Shown here piece after piece: positions 42,346 through 51,713 of a stretch of 64,000 nucleotides of DNA. Source of the stretch: Gari tellinella (lineage: Eukaryota; Mollusca; Bivalvia; Cardiida; Psammobiidae); NCBI GenBank assembly GCA_922989275.2, contig OV277858.1, forward strand, positions 4,774,001 to 4,838,000. Direction: 5' to 3'. How positions within the stretch are numbered: position 1 is the first letter of the stretch; the number at the start of each line of letters is the position of its first letter. The notes beneath the pieces were generated by a model, which saw only the letters and a program-made list of their open reading frames with translations, was not told where the DNA came from and ran no database searches. The position numbers were made by a program, and so were the translations under genes.

Positions 42346-43380
42346 TGTACCCCTTTGGGTTATTGGTTTATATAATTATAACCTAGTTTATAAACTAATT
42401 GAAAACTCTTGAATCCTGTTTTGAGGGTGGGGCTCTAACCGGATGTGAGGAATAACAATAGCCAATCTCTGTTCACTCTGTAATTTACATCAAACGGTAG
42501 ACATAGCTCACGTGGCAGAATACAGATGTGTCTAGCCAAACCAACTCAACACAAGTCAAGTCAAACCAAGGCGAGTCAAACCAAGTCTAACGAAGTCTAC
42601 ATCCTGAAAATACAGGCGTTAAAGCACACTAAATATACATTCTATTACATGGTCTTTGAGAGCTGAAAATAACATGGGCAAATGTCTCTTAAAACAGAAA
42701 GCATTTAGCTAGGGGCATATAAAATACAGCAGTTAACAATAAATCATGGTTCTAGTGGCCTACAACCTGCAACCTTCATAATAACTATATATTCCTCTAG
42801 AATAGGTTTCCTAAAGACACATTATACATACAACAACGCCATACAGTACAAAACAATATACAACATAGCTTACCAGTTTGTGGAACCAAATGTTTCAACA
42901 AAGCTCAACTCCACCAATTACTCCACCTCGTCTCTCACACTGGTGCTAATGTTAATGCTGCTGTAAATTAAAAGGTGAATGGTCAAAGTACTTGTGAAAA
43001 GGTTATTAACATGCCTGAAAGATAAAACCGCGCCGAAAGAAGATGAAAGCCACCATTCCGCTTTTCCAGACAAACGCGAAAACCCATTACATGAAACCGT
43101 AAGCGCGTACAGAATATTTAAAGCGAACAGTATTTAAAAGAAACAAGACATGCCATGTTAAGAGTACACTTTTCATTGGTCCCACTTACTTGCTAAATGA
43201 TAGAAGACGTCCTTGTACCTCGACTAATGACTAAAAAGTGACGTTATTGAGAATACTAGCTAGATTTGCCGCGAGAAGTCATGTGACACGAATCACGAGA
43301 TTTAACCAAGGGAAGTAACTCTCTAAATACCAACAATGTAAAATAAATACCGAAATGAACCAAAAGTCAACCTGGTTACA
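42346..43380 (-). mobile_element. 5' long terminal repeat (1,035 bp)
   Basis: Read on the minus strand it begins TGTAACCAGGTTGACTTTTG (right edge 43380) and ends AACCCAAAGGGGTACA (left edge 42346), i.e. TG...CA, and is directly followed by the primer-binding site. The partner 3' LTR is absent because the element is cut at 38601, so the boundaries rest on the TG/CA rule and the PBS alone. Within it AAGTCAAACC/AAGTC words repeat at 42560-42600. If a target duplication existed, it would begin with ATATG at 43381. Confidence 0.7.
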
Positions 43381-43383
43381 ATA

Positions 43384-43923
43384 TGAATCGGTCTCCTTAA
43401 ACTTTTATTGGTCCCCTTAAACTCGAATATATGTTGGTCTACTTAAAACCCTCAACGTCCTTACAAAATATTAAGGAGACCAATAGTTTTGTATATTTTT
43501 AAATACTTAATTTTTCTAAAAAATTGTTTTACCAAAGCCTTAATTACAACTTAAACATGATTTATTGAGTAAAAAAAACCAAAAAAAATATATAAAATGT
43601 CTCCTTAAACCCCATTTTTAGGGACGGTCCCCCGGTCCCCCTAATGCCTTCATTAGAATTATATATATATATATATATATCGAATTAAAAAATAAGAAAG
43701 ATTATGCCTTTGTTTAAAAAATATTTAATAAAAACATTACGCTCCTCTACTAAACTAGTTTCGCCTTTCCTACTGAGGAGCCGAAAGGCGAAACTAGTTT
43801 AGTAGAGGAGCGTAATGTTTTTATTAAATATTTTTTAAACAAAGGCATAATCTTTCTTATTTTTAAATTCGATATATATCTTAACTTGTACCGGACCGAC
43901 TTTTGTCGGACCTTTGCATTTCC

Positions 43924-43960
<37 letters not shown>

Positions 43961-44255
43961 TAATGACGACATTAAGGTGACCAGTTATCCTTTAAAATGG
44001 GGGTTAAGGTGACCGGCAGTTTAGGGTGACCAAAAGCGGTCTCCTTAATATTTTGACATTAAATTTCAGGGGTAAAAAATGGTGCGAGAGCGTCGAAACT
44101 TTGCAAACACCTTAAAAACAGTCATCTTACTCATATGGAATTAACTTTTCTGGTCTTAAAAGATAAAGAAAATCAAAAAAATAACTTGAAATCTTGATCG
44201 CGTATATTTTGAAGTCCCTAAAATAAGTGTTTAAGGCGACCAACGTAAAACCTGA
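43384..44255. repeat. Large imperfect palindrome, ~870 bp
   Basis: GGTCTCCTTAAAC-type words on the left (43391, 43413, 43599 onward) are mirrored on the right by complements such as GTTTAAGGCGACCAA (44229), ATTAAGGTGACCAG (43972) and GGGGTTAAGGTGACC. TATA runs at 43661-43680 and 43925-43956 flank the core. It abuts the LTR edge at 43380. The centre is near 43775. Confidence 0.75.
43679..43872. repeat. Near-perfect hairpin core, ~90-bp arms
   Basis: Left arm 43679-43769, right arm 43782-43872, loop TACTGAGGAGCC. The arms include AACATTACGCTCCTCTAC and ACTAGTTTCGCCTTTC with their complements and almost no mismatches, so the inverted duplication is recent compared with most repeats here. A single-arm relative is at 34785. 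Confidence 0.9.
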
Positions 44256-45079
44256 TTTATTTCAGAATTTGACTATATATTGATACTTTCAAAGTTGTAC
44301 TTTTGTTTAATTGTCCGTCTGAGGTAGTGTGACGATGCGTGTCCCTTTTCTGCTGAAAATAAAGAAATCGAGTTTTTAAGCCTATAAATGTGTCATATTT
44401 TAAAACCGTTACAGTGGACATATTCGCTAAGTTTCGGACAACTTTCTGAGACGCATCCATTTCACATCAACATTCGAAGGTATTCCAAATTAGCAGTTCC
44501 GCTTCAACGACCGCCAAAAAAATGGCAATATACGGGAAACGAATGGTAAGTTTTTGACGCTTTATCACACACTATGTAGCATATGTCTAGTTATTTGATT
44601 TAATTTATTTTTCTGCAATCTATCTTTGGTTGGTTTGCAATGTTGTCCGTTGACGTGCACACTTATCGACTTGTCGGACTGTCCGGGCGTCAAACTGTTT
44701 ATAACTACTGGTGGGTGGGGGGACGGAGAAGTTCCACTTGAGAATATCTGTGAGGTAGGCCCCTATGTAGGAGGCTCTTCCGCTTTATGTAAAAATCAAC
44801 AAACGTATATTGTACCTGTTGAAATATAGAATGTTGATCTACATTTCTTTGAAATATTTGAGACTGAGAAAATAGAGCTAACACTATCTATCTATCTTCG
44901 ATTACTGCTGAACTCCCCTTACGGGTATTATTAGCAGACGCGCAGTCAGTGCAAGAAAAAAGAGTTTTGCAAAGTATTGACAGTAAGACGTCAAAGTATG
45001 AAAGTAAGACTGAAAAACAGTTAAAAGTGTTAAATATACAGATGAGTTTAAAATCAGATTAAAAACAGACTTGCTGCAA
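44256..45079. other. Unassigned
   Basis: AT-rich; 67-codon ORFs on both strands (44257-44829) have no known domain. CTATCTATCTATCTTCG near 44884 is a short simple repeat. The last ~150 bases are probably the 3' UTR of the non-LTR relic to the right. Confidence 0.35.
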
Positions 45080-45420
45080 CTAGTTGTAGGCAATTTGGCA
45101 TACTGCCTGCTTGAAGGATTCAAGCGTAGGCAGAAGCACACTTTCAGAGGGAAAGTTGTTCCAAAGGATCATGGTACTTGGGAAAAATGAGAACTGGTAA
45201 TAATTGGCAACTGTGTGGATCTGTCTGTAGGCTAAGGTGTGTGTATGACGAGTCATTCTGCTGGGTTTTTCAAAGTAGGTCGGAATAGGAATAGCTACGA
45301 GCTGATAAACAATTTTGTAGAACATTATCAATTTAGCGTCAGTTCGTCTGTTCTCTAGGTATCTTAAACCAAGCGAGGATTGCATTGCTGAGACACTGTC
45401 GTATGTGGAACACTCACATA
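45080..45420 (-). pseudogene. C-terminal fragment of a non-LTR (LINE) polymerase protein
   Basis: The minus-strand frame reads SSLGLRYLENRRTDAKLIMF, YKIVYQLVAIPIPTYFEKPS and FFPSTMILWNNFPSE. This is the familiar C-terminus of jockey/CR1-like LINE proteins ('LgWesLeeRRk..rL.mmyKi... ffprti..WNsLP'). It starts near 45420 in a frame open upstream and ends with VCQIAYN and a stop at 45080. The RT core and endonuclease are absent: a 5'-truncated copy, as is usual for LINEs. Confidence 0.72.
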
Positions 45421-45453
45421 ATGATAATCATATTTGTAATTCCTTAGGCTTAT

Positions 45454-47040
45454 TATTCATGATTTAGAATAGGTAGTCACCGTAGTGACTAGGGGTATGT
45501 GGCCGTGCCTCTAATCTTTGAAATAAGTGGTACGGTCACCCTAGTGAGGGTTGGCTAGGCAGCGATTTTTTTGGGGACCCGTTCCCAATTGATAACAAGA
45601 GGTTTTTTCCCAAAATGAGCTTTTCACGGCACGATTTTTTCCCAAAATGAGCCTTTTACAACTCAATTTTTTCCCAAAATCAAGTATTTTACACCGTTTT
45701 AGCCTGTTTTAGGGCATATTTTTCCCAATTGAAGGGGTACCAACTCATTCCCAAAGGGGTGAAAAAAAAACACTGCTAGGGCAACAACAACACACTATTT
45801 TGACTGCAGATACATTTGTAAATTTTGATTGATGCTAATATTAATACTCTCTCATTTCTACCATATCTTATGGATATTCAATGGAAAAAACCAAAGAAAC
45901 TTCAACAAATATTCGCCACCAAACTTGTTTTCATAACAGCAATTAGAGTATCCTCTTCATTCGTTTCACCGGAGCCCTCACCGAAAAATATTATAAAGAT
46001 TATCATTTTAAATTCAAAAAGGCAAATACATTGAAGGAATGTGAAGAAAAATTAGTTTTCTAACTGAAAATAACTAGAGCTGTCATTGATAGGAACGTTA
46101 TTGATGTATCGGCTCGCCAATAACTGTTCATCGATCAATATATCGACAGGGGTGCGGAAATCCCACGTTCGTCTCGTACATTATTTGGCCCGCACAAAAA
46201 TTTAATTGATTTTTGCATTTTAATTGTCCGCGGACAAGCACGGATTCGGGATAATATTATATTTGGAAGCCTAAATGTGCCTTCAAATCTGACCAAAATA
46301 GCCATAAATTCAAAGAAATGGAGATAATCTGCGACTTCTGACGTTTATGTTTGAATAAGGCGAATGTGTTCACTAAATAAGCTGATGAATAACTATTCAA
46401 ATTTTGGATTTATTTTCTAAACTTGATTTAAGCCGGCGAAAAATTCCCATTAACAGTGAGAACCACTGTGAAATAATAAAGAAGATGTTATAATTTTAAT
46501 CATATGATGCTTCAACACAAGTGAAACCGTCTGTAGTTAGGTCCGGTATTGTTTTGAAACCACTGTGTCGGTGTCCCTTTTTACAGCCCTTAACTTAAAA
46601 TAATGTCACTTACGTTTTCACATTTGTTTATAACATGATTGACAGCTAAGAGGATGAAAACGTTTTTTGTAAGAAAAGACAGTAAAACTAAAGCTGTTGG
46701 AGACAACGGCATTCAAAACGAAAACCGAAAGTGACTGTGACTACGAAAACAATAAACGTAAGCGAACTTTTTAGTGATTTTAAATGGTTACATGTCTGCC
46801 GTTTGTATCCCGAAATCGCTGATACTACAGTACGTCAGTGATACAGACATCTGCTCAACCTGTGACCTCCAGTAAGAGGTCCTGTACTCTATTACTAGAT
46901 ACAAAATATATTCTCACGGACCCCTAGCCTACCCTCACAGGACTCGCTAGGAGTATGTGACCGTATCGCTAATTTCAAGTATTAGAGGTACGGTCACGTA
47001 CCCCCAGTCACTACCTTTAGAATATAGTCATGTCTGAATA
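45454..47040. mobile_element. 1.6-kb element with ~110-bp terminal inverted repeats
   Basis: Left: TTAGAATAGGTAGTCACCGT, AGTGACTAGGGGTATGTGGC, CGTGCCTCTAATC, GTACGGTCACC. The right end, complemented, gives ATTCTAAAGGTAGTGACTGG, GGGTACGTGACCGTACCTCT, AATACTTGAAAT, ATACGGTCACATAC. Each arm also folds on itself around CGGTCAC...GTGACCG. The interior has a TTTTTTCCCAAAATGAG triplication at 45605-45690 and no recognised gene. The target duplication is unclear. Confidence 0.75.
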
Positions 47041-47142
47041 ATTGGCTGAAATTTATAGAGTCAAGAAAATTAGCTTAACTCACTTGATTCTCGGTATTAC
47101 AGTAACGTAACAGATAAGGGACCGCCTAAGCACTCGGTGAAT

Positions 47143-48160
47143 GCAATGCCCTGGCTAAAGCCCCGATCTCAATGTCCCGGTGCTGGCCCCGGTACGTCCC
47201 GGTTGAGATAACCGGTGGACTTGGATGAGCCGGGGCGGTTTTTATGAAAAAATAAATTGCGATCTCACATTCCCGGTGTCTCCCCTGGTGGAGCACCGGT
47301 TATGAAGCCGGACCTTCCTGGTGAGTTCCCAGTTTGGCCCGGCGTAGTTACGGTGCAGGGCCGGTCTGTTCCCGGTATAATAATAACACGGTGTAGCCCC
47401 GGCCATCGCCGGTGGTATCTGGATGACCACTGGTGTCGTCCCGATCAACCCCGGTTGTTCACCGGTGACGTGCCGGTGTTCGCCGGAAAGGACATGACGT
47501 GAATGAGTATCAATTATCTTTTGTCTCTCGGGGTATAAGAGATGAAATACAAAGGAAATACAATAAAATAGAACATAATAATGTTGTAGACTGTTCAAAC
47601 TTCATTTTAATATGAGTTTCAAACAGTTTGCCCGGCGTCTGATCTGGTTACATACTGTTTGTTACAATGACTTTAGCCTGAAGCCGTTTATTTATAGAGA
47701 AAAACTTTCGTTTTTAAATATTAGATTTACCCTATACAATAGAGAGGACGATATTATTTCCTATTTAAACACAGACGAAACAGAAACGCTAAAAATAAAA
47801 TGTAGTAATCTGCATTTTTTTTAAAAAAAAAATCAAATATATGCTCGCATATTATATACACCCCGGTTGTTCAGGGTAGAGGCCCGGAGCTGCCCCAGAT
47901 GTGCTGGTAAAGATCCGGCGTTGCTCTGGCATTCCTCTGACCCTGGATGAAGCCGGTTCTGGTTTCTGTCCCTGTGACCCCCGGTTGTATTAAACATTTT
48001 AAAGCATCCGGGGAAGTTAGCCGGTGGAAGCTGGTCGATCCAGGATCGAGCTGGTCGCCCCCGGCGCCGCCAAGGTTGTACTCCAGGTGACTGCCGGTTT
48101 TCTAAACCGGGACTCACGGGGACCCAAACCTGGACAGTGAGATCGTGGCTTAAGCATCAG
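47143..48160. mobile_element. CCGGT-rich element with two GC-rich inverted arms
   Basis: Two GC-rich arms (47143-47510 and 47855-48160) dense in CCGG, CCCGGT and ACCGG face each other around ~340 bases of ordinary sequence. The ends correspond: GGCTAAAGCCCCGATCTCAA on the left against GGCTTAAGCCACGATCTCAC (complement of the right). The contrast with the AT-rich surroundings is striking. The middle contains GTTTGCCCGGCGTCTGATCT, a piece of the GGATCC hairpin family. ORFs in the arms run both ways and are not gene-like. Confidence 0.65.
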
Positions 48161-48440
48161 CTACGGGCTAATCCTAGCGTATTACAGTCGGGTGTTTTTG
48201 CTGTTAACTGAATTAGCAACATCACTTTTTGTCATAAAACAGTTAAATATAGATTTGAGAAGAACTTATTACAAACCATGCCTTATTTATACTATGATGA
48301 GGTTGACAGGCTATCTCTAGATATGACCAAAAATCGCAGTTAAATGCACTCGGACCCGTACACATTTCTGGTATTTGAGTAGGTTTCCCTGGTCAAACAA
48401 TGCAGCGAAAGAGCCATTTTAAAAACAAAATCAAGAGATC
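48161..48440. other. Unassigned
   Basis: Ordinary AT-rich DNA between two repeats. GATCTAGTTCTAGATC at 48436-48451 is a small palindrome at the edge of the next array. Nothing else was seen. Confidence 0.4.
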
Positions 48441-49640
48441 TAGTTCTAGATCTAAAGTTCCGTCCGTCCGCTCGTCCAGCTTGTCCGGAGCATAACTTCT
48501 AAAGTATAACAGCTATTGACTTCAAACTTCATATACAGATAGATCTTATTGACCAGGAGTGCAGTGCGCCAGAACCATTACTCTGACGTCAGTATTTTTG
48601 GAGTTATTGCCCTTTGTTATTTTTATCAACTTTAGGCTTGTCAGGAACATAACTTCCAAAGTATAATAGCTATTGATTTCAAACTTCATATACAGATAGA
48701 TCTAATTAACTAGGAGTGCAGTGCGCAAGAACCGTTACTCTGACATCAGTATTTATGGAGTTATTGCCCTTTGTTGTTACATTTTTACCCAATTTAGGCT
48801 TGTCCAGAGCATTACTTTTAAAGTATAAGAGCTATTGACTTCAAACTTCATATACCGATAGATCTCATTGACTAGGAGTGCAGTCTGCAAGACCCGTTAC
48901 TCTGTCATCAGTATTTGTGGAGTTATTGCCCTTTGTTGTTATATTTTTACCTAATTTAGGCTTGTCCGGAGCATTACTTCCAAAGTATAAGAGCTATTGA
49001 CTTTTAACTTCATATACAGATAGATCTCATTGACATAGAGTGCAGTGCGCAAGAACCGTTACTCTGTCATCAGTATTTTTGGAGTTATTGCCCTTTGTTG
49101 TCTTGTCATATTTTTACCCAATTTAGGCTTGTCCGAAGCATAACTTCAAAACTCTAAGAGCTATTGACTCTAAACTTCATATACAGATAGATCTCATTTA
49201 CTAGGAGTGCAGTGCACAAGAACAATAACTCTGCCATCAGTATTTTTGGTGTTATGGCCCTTTGTTGTTAAATTTTTACCCAATTTAGGCTTGTCCGGAG
49301 CATAACTTCCAAAGTATAGAAGCTATTGACCCCAAACTTCATATACAGATAGATCTAATTGACTAGGAGTGCAGTGCACAAGAACCATAACTCTATCATC
49401 AGTATTTTTGGAGTTATTACCCTTTGTTGATATATTTTGTTATCCAATTTAGGCTTGTCCAGAACATAACTTCCAAAGTATAAGAGCTATTGACTTCAAA
49501 CTTCATATACAGATAGATCTCATTTACCAGGAGTGCAATGCATAAGAACCTGTACTCTGTTATCCATAATTTTGGAGTTATTGCCCTTTGTTATATTTTT
49601 ATCCATTTTTTGAGTTGTTGCCCTTTGTTACTTTTTCAAG
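48441..49640 (+). repeat. Tandem array, ~165-bp unit, seven copies
   Basis: It opens with AAGTTCCGTCCGTCCGCTCG. CATAACTTCCAAAGTATAAG-like words begin each unit (about 48491, 48650, 48811, 48970, 49138, 49300, 49463), followed by GACTTCAAACTTCATATACA, GAGTGCAGTGCGCAAGAACC and GGAGTTATTGCCCTTTGTTG. The last unit decays near 49600. A single displaced unit occurs at 63085-63165. Confidence 0.88.
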
Positions 49641-49749
49641 TTAGGGAGCACACATCAACTTTATCCAGAAACATGTATCTCTTGTGACAAGACCCCACTG
49701 GGGGTATGAATCACCATTTGTGATAGGTCTAGTTTAAATATGTACAGTC

Positions 49750-49925
49750 ATGACTATGAATCGGAAGATATAAATTCTATATTTCATCAAATGGTAGCTT
49801 AAAGCAGGCTGAAAGTAAAGCAGAATGCAGTATATTGCACCTTAAGGCGCGTTCTGCTTTACTTTAAACCTGCCTAAAGTGGTAATTTATCTTCAAAATA
49901 TGAAAATATATGTGCAGGGTTAAAG
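49750..49925 (-). mobile_element. Hairpin-core element, TTAACCC family, eroded ends
   Basis: Hairpin at 49797-49880, enlarged at its tip by an extra GCAGTATATTGCACC. Left flank ATCAAATGGTAGC, right flank GGTAATTTATCTTCAAAATA then GTGCAGGGTTAA (to 49922). The right TTAACCC terminus is plausible; the left is lost. Confidence 0.65.
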
Positions 49926-50019
49926 TATAAACTGAAAGACATCCTTTTTGTTGCAGTCTGGACTTGGACACAACCAATGTCAAGGTGTATATTTGTTTAC
50001 TTTTTAACTGACATAACCT

Positions 50020-50082
50020 GTTTTCTGTTCTATAGAGACAGGTGGTTGTTTAAAGCATGTTGAAAGTAAAACGGAATGCTTG
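50020..50082 (+). mobile_element. Half copy of the hairpin-core element
   Basis: CTGTTTTCTGTTCTATAGAG then ACAGGTGGTTGTTTAAAGCA and TGAAAGTAAAACGGAATGC. One arm only; the sequence diverges after 50080. Confidence 0.55.
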
Positions 50083-50318
50083 TTACTGCAATGGTACATA
50101 TACATCCAGGTACGACGCTTGCAAGGGTAACCATATAGCTGGTTCCCTCATCGAGTTTGGTACCTTGCATGAGTCATATGATGTATGAAGAACTTGCATT
50201 TTGTGTTGGAAGTTTTGTGTTCCTAAACCAAGCTAATGCGTTTATAGGCCGTAAAGAGGTAAATACAACATTATTTATTGTATTTTCTATGCGATCTATT
50301 TTAAGATTGATATTATAA

Positions 50319-50458
50319 GTTACACGGTATAAAATAATTTAGGCAGCGAGAATTGGCTTGTATGACGGTTTTGTATTCCGAAATTCCTGAACGCGAAGGA
50401 AATAAGGAATCCAAAACGGTCATACAAGGCCATACACCCTGCCAAAATGCCGTGTAAC
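50319..50458. mobile_element. 140-bp foldback element
   Basis: The ends GTTACACGGTAT and ATGCCGTGTAAC are complementary apart from one position. Inside, TTTAGGCAGCG pairs with CCCTGCCAAAA, and TGTATGACGGTTTTGTATTC pairs with GGAATCCAAAACGGTCATAC. The tip is around TCCTGAACGCGAAGGAA. The fold is nearly full-length and unrelated to the other hairpins here. Confidence 0.82.
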
Positions 50459-50770
50459 AAATTTGCAACTACGGTCACGAAACTTCATATGCTGATGCGC
50501 CTCAATGGGTAGACCATAATACATTGCAATTTGGTGACCAATACCTTTGACCTTGACCTCTAGGGTCAACATTAAAGTAAAAGTCTGTGCTGAGCAAACT
50601 GCACCAATAGTAATGAAACTTCATAAGCTGATGCGGCTCAATGACAACAATGTATCAAGGTTTGGTGACTTTAACCTTGACCCCTAGGGTCAGTGTTATG
50701 GTTTTCTGTTAAAAGTGTGTTATTAGTTTACAGGAGTTGAGCTTCTTAATCTTTGATTTCCCATTCTGTT
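50459..50770 (+). repeat. Short tandem blocks of the 'GAAACTTCATAAGCTGATGCG' type
   Basis: ACGAAACTTCATATGCTGAT and ATGAAACTTCATAAGCTGAT occur at about 50477 and 50617, followed by GCGCCTCAATG / GCGGCTCAATG and a TTGGTGAC...CCTTGACC block. This is a two-unit, ~140-base array of the usual dispersed type. The remainder to 50770 is unassigned. Confidence 0.6.
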
Positions 50771-51713
50771 TAAGGCTCAAGGTGAGCTATTGGGATGGCG
50801 TCCTTCCTCATGCGTCGTCCGTCGTTGTTAACAATTGCTTCAAACGACATCTCCTCCTATACCGCTTGACAGAATTCAACCAAGCTTTACAGAAATGTTC
50901 CTTTGGTCAAGCTCTTTCAAATTTGTTCAAATAATTAAATAATGCAGAACTCTGGTTGCCATGGCAACCAAAGTCAAAAAATAAGGAAATCTTTAAAAAA
51001 ATATTCTTGTCAAAAACTGCAAGGGCCAGAGCTTAGATATTTGGCACATAGCATCATCTACAGGTCCTCTATCAAGTTTGTTCAAATTATGCCCCTGGGG
51101 TCAAAATTGGCCCCGCCCTGGGTCATCGTTTTACATAAGAGTTAAATAGTGAAATTTTTAAACGTCTTCTACTCTAAAACCAATATGGCCAGAGCTTTGA
51201 TATTTGGCATGGTATAACTTCTAGAAGTCCTTCACACATATTGTTGATTTGGTTATGGTCTGTTGCATATCTGGGTCACCAGAGCTAAAAACAGATTTTT
51301 TCAATGAAAACTTCAAAAATCTGCTTTTTTGAAACCATAGTACACTGAGTTAAGATATTTTGTACATAGCATCGTCTACAGGCACAGGCCCTCTATCTTA
51401 GATGTTAAAATTTTGTCCCTGGGGTCAAAATTGGCCCCGTCCCGGAGGTCACCGTTTTACGTAGAGTTACATAGGAAAATGTTCAAACATCTTTTACTCA
51501 GAAACCAATATGGCCAGAGCTTTGATATTTGGCATGATGTAACTTTTAGAGGTCCTTCACATATATGGATGAATTGGTTCTGGTCTGTTGCATATCTGGG
51601 TCACCGGAGCTAAAAATAGATTTTTTCAATGAAAACTTCAAAAATCTTCTTGTCTGAAACCATAGTACACTGAGATTAGATATTTTGCACATATCATCGT
51701 TTACAGGTCCTCT
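50771..51713 (+). repeat. AGCTCACCTGAGC repeat, left part, interrupted at 51713
   Basis: It begins inside the start hairpin (TTAAGGCTCAAGGTGAGCTA; the first arm is missing), then CGTCGTCCGTCGTTG and ~300-base units as in the copy at 57188. The match to that copy runs up to TTTACAGGTCCTCT at 51713 and resumes with ATCTTAGTTGTTC at 57019. The sequence in between is the 5.3-kb insertion. Confidence 0.82.

Noticed and set aside
44626..44829. 67-codon ORF
   Set aside because: No recognisable motif, no flanking splice signals of matching phase, and close to a degraded LINE 3' region.
47242..47598. 118-codon minus-strand ORF
   Set aside because: It is open because of the GC-rich, stop-poor CCGGT arm; the other strand is open too and no domain is visible.
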